Source: Acidimicrobiia bacterium (GTDB lineage: Bacteria > Actinomycetota > Acidimicrobiia > Acidimicrobiales > Ilumatobacteraceae). From it: a DNA stretch of 5,701 bases. Below the pieces are notes generated by a model. The model searched no databases, was not told the DNA's origin, and worked only from the letters and a program-made list of their open reading frames with translations. The stretch is from contig JAUHYJ010000271.1 of assembly GCA_030425785.1 (NCBI GenBank), positions 1 to 5,701 on the forward strand, given 5' to 3'. Positions 1 through 5,568 of this stretch are shown piece after piece. A program made the position numbers and the translations under genes. Numbering within the stretch: position 1 is the first letter of the stretch; every line of letters begins with the position of its first letter.

Positions 1-593
1 TGGCCGACCAGGGCGACGGCTTCTACGCCTACGTCGACACCGAGGACGAGGCCGAGCGCCTCTTCGAGGACGAGCTCACGTCGACCCTGCTGACGATCGC
101 CAAGGACGCGAAGATCCAGGTGGAGTTCGACGACGAGATCGTCGAGGCGTACCGGCTGATCGGCTTCGAGAACCGGGGCGTGCTCGACAGCGACTTCCGC
201 AACGACGACGTCGACGCCGGTGAGCTCGGCGCCGGTCACCAGGTGACCGCCTTGTACGAGATCGAGCTGGAGCGAGGCGTCGACCTCGACGACCGTGGCG
301 ACATCGGCGAGGTGTTCCTGCGGTGGGAGGATCCCGAGGACGGCGAGGTGATCGAGATCGACGAGGACATCGACCTGCGCGACATCGAGCCGGACTGGGG
401 CGACACCCCCGACGACTTCCGGCTCGCCACCGTGGTCGCCGTCTTCGCCGAACTGTTGCGGGACAACCCGTACGCCGACGACGTCGACATCGACGACCTC
501 GTCGTCGAGGTCGACCGCATCGCCGACGAGGCGAACGATCGGGACGTCGACGAGCTCGCCGACCTGATCGAGATCGCCGCCCAGCTGCGCTGA
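1..593 (+). CDS. YfbK-type von Willebrand factor A domain protein, C-terminal part (5' truncated)
   Basis: The reading frame is open from the left edge (first full codon at base 3) to a TGA at 591-593, giving 196 codons of a longer protein. The visible start, GDGFYAYVDTEDEAERLF, is the end of a VWA domain as found in YfbK-like proteins. It continues into the family's C-terminal region through KIQVEF, AYRLIGFENR, DFRNDDVDAGE and GAGHQVTALYEIE, which I recognise as the DUF3520-type extension. The last stretch (about residues 140-196) is a helical, very acidic tail rich in DD and VD pairs. The MIDAS metal-binding motif of the VWA domain would lie upstream of the window, so ligand-binding ability cannot be judged. 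The biochemical role of the family is poorly defined; relatives are often exported or lipid-anchored, and the relevant N-terminus is missing here. A GTG at 120 is in frame but lies inside the conserved domain, so it is not the start. The family assignment is confident; the function is not. Confidence 0.88.
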   Translation, partial: ADQGDGFYAYVDTEDEAERLFEDELTSTLLTIAKDAKIQVEFDDEIVEAYRLIGFENRGVLDSDFRNDDVDAGELGAGHQVTALYEIELERGVDLDDRGDIGEVFLRWEDPEDGEVIEIDEDIDLRDIEPDWGDTPDDFRLATVVAVFAELLRDNPYADDVDIDDLVVEVDRIADEANDRDVDELADLIEIAAQLR

Positions 594-603
594 CGGCGGC
601 GAG

Positions 604-635
604 CGACCGGGGTGGCCTGACGTCCACTCCGGTCG
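604..635 (+). terminator. Intrinsic-type hairpin after the VWA gene
   Basis: Bases 604-615 pair with 624-635 to form a 12-bp stem (one G-T wobble, otherwise Watson-Crick, mostly G-C) around an 8-base loop at 616-623. It starts 10 bases after the VWA stop codon and lies in the 71-bp gap before the aldo/keto reductase. No T-tract follows, which is common for high-GC actinobacterial terminators. It suggests the VWA gene ends its own transcript and the reductase is separately transcribed, but attenuation or mRNA 3'-end stabilisation would look the same. Confidence 0.6.
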
Positions 636-664
636 GGACCCGGGAGCGGAGGTACCGTGCGGCC

Positions 665-1660
665 ATGGATCATGTGCGATTCGGCCGTACCGGCCTCCGC
701 GTCTCGCCTCTGTGCCTCGGCACGATGACGTTCGGCTACCAGTGCGACGACGACACGTCGTTCGCGATCATGGACGCGGCGTTCGACGCCGGGATCTCGT
801 TCTGGGACGCCGCCGACGTGTATCCGCTCGGCGGCCCTCGCGAGACCGTCGGCCGGACCGAGGAGCTGATCGGCCAGTGGCTCGCCCGCCACGGTCGACG
901 TGACGACGTCATCCTCGCGACCAAGTGCTTCGGGCGATCCGGGCCGAATCCGTGGGACCAGGGCAACGGCCGCAAGAACATCATGCGGGCGATCGACGCG
1001 TCGCTCCGTCGGCTCGGCACCGACCACGTCGACCTCTACCAGATCCACTTCTACGACCCGAACGTCCACATCGACGAGACGCTGCACGCGATGGACGACC
1101 TGGTGCGGTCGGGCAAGGTCCGCTACATCGGGTGCTCGAACACGATGGCCTACCAACTGGCTCGTGCGATCGGCCGCAGCGAGCTGCACGGCATCAGTCG
1201 GTTCGAGTCGGTGCAGCCTCGCTACAACCTCCTGTTCCGTGAGAACGAGCGCGAGCTGTTCCGCCTGTGCGCCGAGGAGGACATCGCGGTCATCCCCTAC
1301 AACCCGCTCGCCGGTGGCATGCTCAGCGGGAAGCACAAGCCGGGTTCGCCGACCGAGGGCACCCGCTTCACGCTCGGGCGGGCGCAGGACACCTACACCG
1401 ATCGCTACTGGCACGACCGCATGTTCGAGACGGTCGAGGAGATCCGAGCGGTCGCCGAGGACATCGGCGTACCGATGGTGACCCTCGCCCTGCGCTGGGT
1501 ACTGGCCAACCCGGTGATCACGTCACCGATCGTCGGTGCGTCACGGCCCGAGCAGCTCGCGGCCTCGATCGCCGCGCTCGACGAGCCGCTCCCCGACGAC
1601 GTCAAGGAGCGACTCGACGGCATCACGGCCGTCTACCGCCAAGGCGACCACGACCGCTGA
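665..1660 (+). CDS. Aldo/keto reductase (NADPH-dependent oxidoreductase)
   Basis: This is a complete 331-residue member of the aldo/keto reductase superfamily, a cytoplasmic TIM-barrel enzyme reducing aldehydes or ketones with NAD(P)H. All four catalytic tetrad residues are visible: Asp48 and Tyr53 in WDAADVY, Lys87 in LATKCFG, and His128 in YQIHFY. Further family landmarks are the opening FGRTGLRVSPLCLGTMTFG, SGKVRYIGCSN (149-159), the barrel strand IPYNPLAGGMLSGK (210-223), and the late cofactor-binding segment SPIVGASRPEQL (287-298), which is typical of the Shaker-beta/YajO-like branch. The length is normal for that branch. The ATG at 665 is chosen because the family motif begins a few residues later and GGAGGT lies at 648-653, 11 bases upstream; the frame stays open further upstream but runs antisense-like through the VWA gene. 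The substrate cannot be read from the sequence. No signal peptide or membrane segment is seen. It faces the STAND gene tail to tail. Confidence 0.95.
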   Translation: MDHVRFGRTGLRVSPLCLGTMTFGYQCDDDTSFAIMDAAFDAGISFWDAADVYPLGGPRETVGRTEELIGQWLARHGRRDDVILATKCFGRSGPNPWDQGNGRKNIMRAIDASLRRLGTDHVDLYQIHFYDPNVHIDETLHAMDDLVRSGKVRYIGCSNTMAYQLARAIGRSELHGISRFESVQPRYNLLFRENERELFRLCAEEDIAVIPYNPLAGGMLSGKHKPGSPTEGTRFTLGRAQDTYTDRYWHDRMFETVEEIRAVAEDIGVPMVTLALRWVLANPVITSPIVGASRPEQLAASIAALDEPLPDDVKERLDGITAVYRQGDHDR

Positions 1661-1695
1661 GCCGGCGGGCCGCGGCGGTCGGCTGCCGGTTCAGC
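1656..1695. terminator. Shared convergent terminator hairpin covering both stop codons
   Basis: Bases 1656-1666 pair with 1685-1695 (11 bp, one G-T wobble), extendable by two pairs inward, around a loop of 14-18 bases. The left arm contains the TGA of the aldo/keto reductase (1658-1660) and the right arm contains the TGA of the minus-strand STAND gene (TCA on the plus strand, 1691-1693). Only 30 bp separate the two genes. The palindrome would fold in either transcript and so could act as a bidirectional terminator. No T-tract is present in either direction. Confidence 0.6.
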
Positions 1696-4354
1696 CGAGC
1701 TGCCAGACGGTGCCGTCGTCGGGTTCGTAGCGGCAGAAGAGCCCGGTCGTGACCGATCGATCGAGATGTGCGCCGAGCGCAGGGTGGTGCTCGCGCACGC
1801 GCTTCAGGGTGCTGCGCACTCGTTGGGTCACGGCGGACCGGGCGCGCTCGGCCGGGTCGCTCGTGGTCCGGGAGCGTCCGCCGAGCCCCATGGCCGCCGT
1901 GAGCTGATCGACCAACAGGTCCATCTCGACCCGGTGCTTCTCGGCGGTGCCGAGGTCGTGGTCATCCTCGGCTCGGACGATGTCCTCCTGCAGCTCCCGA
2001 ATGCGGCGCTCGTAGTCTCGCCGCGCGGTCGCGTCGAGGTGCTCGGACTCCGTCGACGCCACGACCCCGGCACCCATCAGGTCGAGGCTCGAGATCTCGC
2101 GACCGGGATGCGTGAGGAGCTCGACCAGGTCCGCCACCCCTTTGGACGCCCGCAGGGCGATCTCGTGGCCGTCGTACGAGAACATCCAGACGTCGCCGGC
2201 GTCGATGATCGTCGCTGGCGGGTCGTCACCGGTGGCGGACGCCGCGACCGAGGCGGGCGCGGCGGAGGCAACCGACCCGGACTCCGCCTCGCCCGTGGCG
2301 GCGGCCACGACTCGTCGCACCAGGACGTACGCGTCCCGGGTGCTGAGCACCTCGCCACGGCCCGCCGGTGCGGACGGCTCGGGGTCGACGGGCACCATCA
2401 CGGTGGTGATCGGCAGCTGGCGAGCGGTGACGGCCAGATCGACCCAGCGTGGATCGCCGACCTGCTCCGCGATCGCCGCCGCGATGTCGAGCACCATGCG
2501 GATGTCGTTGAGCCCACCTCGCTCGAGGAGTTCGTCGAGCAGGGCACCGGCATCCAGCGACGCACCCGCGAGATCGCCGGTCGCGAGGCGGGCCCTGGCT
2601 CGAACGCGGAGGCTGCACGACCGGCCGGCCGGGTACCCGATCGCGCTCGATCGATCGAACGCGGCCGTCGCAGCGGCGATCGCGCGCTCGGGCTCGACGG
2701 ACAGTTCGAGGTGGGCGGCACCTGCCAGTGCCCACGCCTCGTTGACGGGTGCACCGTGTCGGCGCGCCTCGGCCAGCGCTCCGTCGACGATCGCGACGCC
2801 AAGCTCGACCTCGCCGAGCTCGGCCCGCACGAGGCCCTCGTCGACGGCGAGTTCGAGCGCCAGCCCGATCGCGCCGGCCGCTGCTGCCAGCTCCGCGCCG
2901 GCAGCGAACGTCTCGGCCGACCGCTCGCCGTCGCCGAGGATCCGGTAGGTCTGCGCGAGCACGCGTCGGAGCGTCGCCGGTGCGAACGCGGATCGGTCGG
3001 CGATGTCGAGCGTCGACTCGGCGAGCTCGATCGCGTCGCGATGACGCCCGAGGAGTGACCGACACGTCGCGACGGTTGCGACGGCATCCGGCCACAGTGG
3101 CGCGCCGCTGGCATCCCAGCGGGCCAGCACGGCCTCGCCGAGCGCCCCGATCTCGGACGTGTGCGCTTGGTGGACGAGGCCCCAGAGCACGGCGACGAGG
3201 GTGTGTGCCCGTTCGGGCGCCTCGTCGTGCTCGAGCACCCATCGGAGCGCTGCGGCGATGTTGCCGTACTGGGAGAGCAACGTCGGGAGCCCGTCCGCGT
3301 CCCACTCCGACGACGAGCGGACGATCACGTCGACGGCCGCCGCCACCACCACGTCGACCAGGCGGCTCGACACCTCGTCGAAGTGACCGGATCGCTGCAG
3401 CGCCTCGACGGCGACCGCCCTGATGGGGTGCAGCAGCCGGTACTCGGTCACGTCCCCCGTCGGGTCGGCCACGACGAGGGACGCATCGACCAGCTCGGGC
3501 AGCACATCGGTCACCCTCGGCAGGTCCGGATCGTCGACGACCTGTTCCGCCAGATGGGCCGTGAACGGCCCGGCGAACACCCCGAGCCGTCGGAACACCT
3601 CCCGCACGCCGTCATCGAGAAGATCGGTCGACCAGCCGACGACCTCGGCGACGCTGCGGTGGCTCTCCTGACCGCGGAACCGGCGGCGAGCGAGTGCGTG
3701 CGGGCGCTGGTCGAGTTCGGTGAGCAGCTCGGTTGCGGAGATGGCGCGGAGGCGGGCGGCGGCAAGCTCGATCGCGAGCGGGACACCGTCGACGCGACGG
3801 CAGATCTCGGCGAGGGCGGTGGCGTCGATGTCGTCCGGGTCGACGCCCTGGTCGCGTACGCGTCCGATCAACAGTTGCATCGCCGGCGTGTCGAGCTCGA
3901 CCGAGTCGTCGTCGGGTACCGCGAGCGGGCCGAGCGCGAGGATCGACTCGTCGGGCAGGTCGAGGGGCGCTCGACTGGTCGCCAGGACGGTCGGCATGCG
4001 ACACGCGGCGAGCATCCGGTCGATGGCATCCGCGGCCGCATCGAGCACGTGCTCGCAGTTGTCGACCACGATCAGCGCCGGCTGATCGCCCGGCGAGTCG
4101 AGCAGCGAGTCGAAGTCGGCGTAGCCGAGCTGGCCGGCGATGGCCTCGGCGACACCGTCGGCCCGATCGACGCGGGTGAGGTCGACCGTGACGGCTCCAT
4201 ACGCGAAGTCGGGCCCGACCAGGTCGGCCGCGACCGACGCGAGGGCCGTCTTGCCGATGCCACCGGGGCCGACCACGGTGACGAGGCGGCGTGCGCCGAG
4301 GCGATCGACGAGCGCCGACAGCTCCTGGTCTCGGCCGATCACCTCCGATCTCAC
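1691..4354 (-). CDS. AfsR/LuxR-like STAND (NB-ARC-type) ATPase regulator with TPR-like repeats
   Basis: The gene encodes a complete 887-residue protein. The N-terminal NTPase has VIGRDQEL at 5-12, Walker A GPGGIGKT at 29-36 (Lys35, Thr36), Walker B ALIVVDN at 93-99 (Asp98), the ATSR sensor at 125-128, and GVPLAIELAAARL at 190-202. A winged-helix region follows (about 235-320) with an MHD-like LLHPIR at 307-312 (His309). Residues about 330-645 are alanine-rich paired helices resembling TPRs, and 685-715 is a low-complexity Ala/Ser/Val linker. The last 170 residues form a domain I know from the C-termini of other actinobacterial ATPases: SKGVADLVELLTHPGREI (737-754), a charged coiled coil (about 772-822), AAMGLGGRSR (820-829), then RVRSTLKRVREHHPALG and TGLFCRYEPD. 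STAND proteins usually act as ligand-gated signalling switches. No N-terminal SARP domain or C-terminal LuxR helix-turn-helix is present. The start is GTG at 4354, with GAGGG (4365-4369) 10 bases upstream; an in-frame GTG at 4342 is too close to its own GGAG. The ligand and target are unknown. Confidence 0.9.
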   Translation of the reverse strand: MRSEVIGRDQELSALVDRLGARRLVTVVGPGGIGKTALASVAADLVGPDFAYGAVTVDLTRVDRADGVAEAIAGQLGYADFDSLLDSPGDQPALIVVDNCEHVLDAAADAIDRMLAACRMPTVLATSRAPLDLPDESILALGPLAVPDDDSVELDTPAMQLLIGRVRDQGVDPDDIDATALAEICRRVDGVPLAIELAAARLRAISATELLTELDQRPHALARRRFRGQESHRSVAEVVGWSTDLLDDGVREVFRRLGVFAGPFTAHLAEQVVDDPDLPRVTDVLPELVDASLVVADPTGDVTEYRLLHPIRAVAVEALQRSGHFDEVSSRLVDVVVAAAVDVIVRSSSEWDADGLPTLLSQYGNIAAALRWVLEHDEAPERAHTLVAVLWGLVHQAHTSEIGALGEAVLARWDASGAPLWPDAVATVATCRSLLGRHRDAIELAESTLDIADRSAFAPATLRRVLAQTYRILGDGERSAETFAAGAELAAAAGAIGLALELAVDEGLVRAELGEVELGVAIVDGALAEARRHGAPVNEAWALAGAAHLELSVEPERAIAAATAAFDRSSAIGYPAGRSCSLRVRARARLATGDLAGASLDAGALLDELLERGGLNDIRMVLDIAAAIAEQVGDPRWVDLAVTARQLPITTVMVPVDPEPSAPAGRGEVLSTRDAYVLVRRVVAAATGEAESGSVASAAPASVAASATGDDPPATIIDAGDVWMFSYDGHEIALRASKGVADLVELLTHPGREISSLDLMGAGVVASTESEHLDATARRDYERRIRELQEDIVRAEDDHDLGTAEKHRVEMDLLVDQLTAAMGLGGRSRTTSDPAERARSAVTQRVRSTLKRVREHHPALGAHLDRSVTTGLFCRYEPDDGTVWQLG

Positions 4355-4397
4355 GACCGATCGACCCTCGATCTCACACCGTACGACGCGATCTCAC
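4346..4397. repeat. Three CGATCTCAC direct repeats, candidate operator
   Basis: The exact 9-mer CGATCTCAC occurs at 4346-4354, 4369-4377 and 4389-4397, with start-to-start distances of 23 and 20 bp (about two helical turns). Similarity extends to the right (CACGACC, CACACC, CACGCC). The first copy contains the GTG start codon of the STAND gene on the minus strand; the third ends 47 bases before the methyltransferase ATG. Spaced direct repeats of this size in a divergent promoter suggest binding by a regulator. The repeats are plainly visible; the function is inferred. Local CGATC words are common in this genome, which weakens the case somewhat. Confidence 0.5.
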
Positions 4398-4444
4398 GCC
4401 TTCTCGTCGAACACAACATCACCACGAGTATCCCAGGAGGACTC
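4355..4444. promoter_or_regulatory. Divergent promoter region between STAND gene and methyltransferase
   Basis: These 90 bp separate two genes transcribed away from each other, so both promoters should lie here or slightly inside the genes. On the minus strand TACGGT (plus-strand 4378-4383) fits TANNNT and lies 23 bases before the STAND GTG, between the second and third direct repeats, but no convincing -35 box is found at the usual distance. On the plus strand no clear -10/-35 pair stands out. The methyltransferase leader is too short for a known SAM or cobalamin riboswitch, and no such fold was seen. Promoter presence follows from the layout; exact positions are not supported. Confidence 0.5.
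4435..4440 (+). promoter_or_regulatory. Ribosome binding site AGGAGG fixing the methyltransferase start
   Basis: A full-consensus AGGAGG ends four bases before the ATG at 4445. It decides the start of the methyltransferase, because that frame stays open for more than 1 kb upstream across the antisense of the STAND gene. The spacer is slightly short but the match to the anti-Shine-Dalgarno sequence is perfect. Confidence 0.85.
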
Positions 4445-5398
4445 ATGTCAATCGTCACCACTTCCGCCACGGCTCCCGCCACGCTCCCCCAGCTCGACGC
4501 TGCGGTGTTCATCGCCGACGGCGGCCTCGAGACCAGCCTCATCTTCCTCGACGGGATCGACCTGCCCGATTTCGCCGCCTTCCCACTGCTCGACAGCGAG
4601 GCGGGCCGCGACGCGCTGCGCCGCTACTACACGCCGTACCTCGACATCGCCGCCGACCAGGGGGTGGGCATCGTGCTCGACACCGCGACCTGGCGTGCGA
4701 GCGCCGACTGGGGTCTGCGCCTTGGCTACGGCCGCGACGCGCTGGCCGATGTCAACGGGCGCGCCGTCGAGTTCGTCCGCGAACTCGCGGCGACCCGGCC
4801 CGACGTGCCGGTGGTGCTGAACGGTGCGATCGGGCCGCGTGGCGACGGGTACGTCGTCGGGTCGACCATGTCGGTCGACGAGGCGACGAGCTATCACTCG
4901 CTGCAGACCCGGGCGTTCGCTCGCGCCGGTGCCGACATGGTCACCGCCGTGACCATGACGTACGTCGAGGAGGCGATCGGCGTCGCCCGGGCCGGTATCG
5001 CCGCGGACATCCCGGTCGCGATCGGCTTCACGACCGAGACCGACGGCCGCCTGCCGTCGGGAATCTCGCTCCGCGAGGCGATCGAGGCCGTCGACGCCGC
5101 GACCGACGGCCAGGTCGCGTACTTCATGATCAACTGCGCGCACGCCACGCACTTCGAGTCGGCGCTCGCCGACGGCGGTGCCTGGCTCGAGCGGATCAAG
5201 GCCGTGCGGTCCAACGCATCGAAGCTGAGCCACGCCGAGCTCGACGACGCCGAGGAACTCGACCGCGGCGACCTGGACGAGCTCGGGGACGACTATCGCC
5301 GCCTGCGCTCGATCCTGCCGGACCTGCGTGTCGTCGGCGGGTGCTGCGGCACCGACCACGAGCACATCGCCCACATCGCACGGGGGTGGACGACATGA
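4445..5398 (+). CDS. Homocysteine S-methyltransferase family protein
   Basis: This is a complete 317-residue protein of the homocysteine S-methyltransferase (S-methyl_trans, MmuM/BHMT-like) family. These cytoplasmic, zinc-dependent barrel enzymes move a methyl group from a donor such as S-methylmethionine to homocysteine, yielding methionine. The three zinc-ligand cysteines are present: Cys231 in MINCAHATHF and Cys300-Cys301 in VVGGCCGTD. Other landmarks are ADGGLETSLIF (24-34), the barrel strand VLDTATWRAS (78-87), VVLNGAIGPRGDGY (123-136), VTAVTMTYVEEAIG (166-179) and the GRLPSG loop (201-206). The length matches stand-alone MmuM-type enzymes; there is no cobalamin or folate domain, so it is not MetH. 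The first 17 residues are a poorly conserved Thr/Ala-rich lead. The methyl donor cannot be read from the sequence, and some family members have donors other than S-methylmethionine. Its last codons overlap the start of a 38-residue ORF (ATGA), and it is divergent from the STAND gene. The family is confident; the exact substrate is open. Confidence 0.93.
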   Translation: MSIVTTSATAPATLPQLDAAVFIADGGLETSLIFLDGIDLPDFAAFPLLDSEAGRDALRRYYTPYLDIAADQGVGIVLDTATWRASADWGLRLGYGRDALADVNGRAVEFVRELAATRPDVPVVLNGAIGPRGDGYVVGSTMSVDEATSYHSLQTRAFARAGADMVTAVTMTYVEEAIGVARAGIAADIPVAIGFTTETDGRLPSGISLREAIEAVDAATDGQVAYFMINCAHATHFESALADGGAWLERIKAVRSNASKLSHAELDDAEELDRGDLDELGDDYRRLRSILPDLRVVGGCCGTDHEHIAHIARGWTT

Positions 5399-5511
5399 GC
5401 CCCTTGCCCATCACGGAGCTGCTCGAGCTCCATCACCGCGAACGCGACCGGCAGGTGCGGGGCCGCGCCCGCCATCGTGGCAGGCCGTTGGCGCGGCGCG
5501 GTCGCCGCTGA
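5395..5511 (+). CDS. Small basic 38-residue protein, translationally coupled to the methyltransferase
   Basis: The ATG at 5395 overlaps the methyltransferase TGA as ATGA, the classic arrangement for termination-reinitiation, and a G-rich stretch (5382-5390) lies just upstream. The ORF runs 38 codons to TGA at 5509-5511, exactly where the next strong hairpin begins, so it fills an otherwise empty 111-base tail of the transcript. The product starts MSPLPITELLELHHRERDR, which could form a short amphipathic helix, and ends in an Arg/Gly-rich tail with about a dozen arginines. There is no signal peptide or membrane segment. I do not recognise a family. Such a tail could bind nucleic acid or a partner protein, but it could also be a chance reading of GC-rich sequence; the placement is the main argument for a real gene. 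Confidence 0.45.
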   Translation: MSPLPITELLELHHRERDRQVRGRARHRGRPLARRGRR

Positions 5512-5560
5512 CGACGCGCCGCACCGGCGAGCCCAACGGGTTCGTCGGTGCGGCGTCGTC
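5510..5560. terminator. Very strong hairpin, probable bidirectional terminator
   Basis: Bases 5518-5534 pair with 5538-5554 (17 bp with two G-T wobbles) around a 3-base AAC loop. After a 2-base bulge (5516-5517) six more pairs form between 5510-5515 and 5555-5560. It begins within the stop codon of the 38-residue ORF and ends 8 bases before the stop of the convergent minus-strand gene. There is no T-tract. Position and stem strength fit a terminator used from both sides. Confidence 0.7.
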
Positions 5561-5568
5561 GCGCCGGG

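Noticed and set aside
323..664. Upstream extension of the aldo/keto reductase frame into the VWA gene
   Set aside because: It would overlap the conserved VWA C-terminus in another frame and give an Arg-rich segment not found in aldo/keto reductases; the family's conserved start follows the ATG at 665.
236..1414. Minus-strand open frame (about 392 codons) opposite the VWA and reductase genes
   Set aside because: It spans two recognised plus-strand genes and the intergenic hairpin, and the product is low-complexity without a known domain.
2220..2300. Possible domain boundary break or frameshift in the STAND gene
   Set aside because: The Ala/Ser/Val-rich stretch is a low-complexity linker. The frame is continuous and recognisable family sequence resumes on the far side.
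1766..3058. Long plus-strand open frame (about 430 codons) inside the STAND gene
   Set aside because: It is antisense to a protein with clear family motifs; its product is compositionally odd (Arg/Gly/Asp-rich) with no recognisable domain. Stops are rare in all frames at this GC content.
4346..4397. CRISPR-like repeats
   Set aside because: The repeated core is only 9 bp, with three copies 11-14 bp apart; this is far too short for a CRISPR array and no cas genes are present.
3161..4444. Upstream in-frame extension of the homocysteine methyltransferase across the STAND gene
   Set aside because: The extension is antisense to the NTPase domain, has no family similarity, and a perfect AGGAGG precedes the ATG at 4445.
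4398..4444. SAM or cobalamin riboswitch ahead of the methyltransferase
   Set aside because: The leader is under 90 bases in total and shows none of the multi-stem conserved cores expected of these riboswitches.
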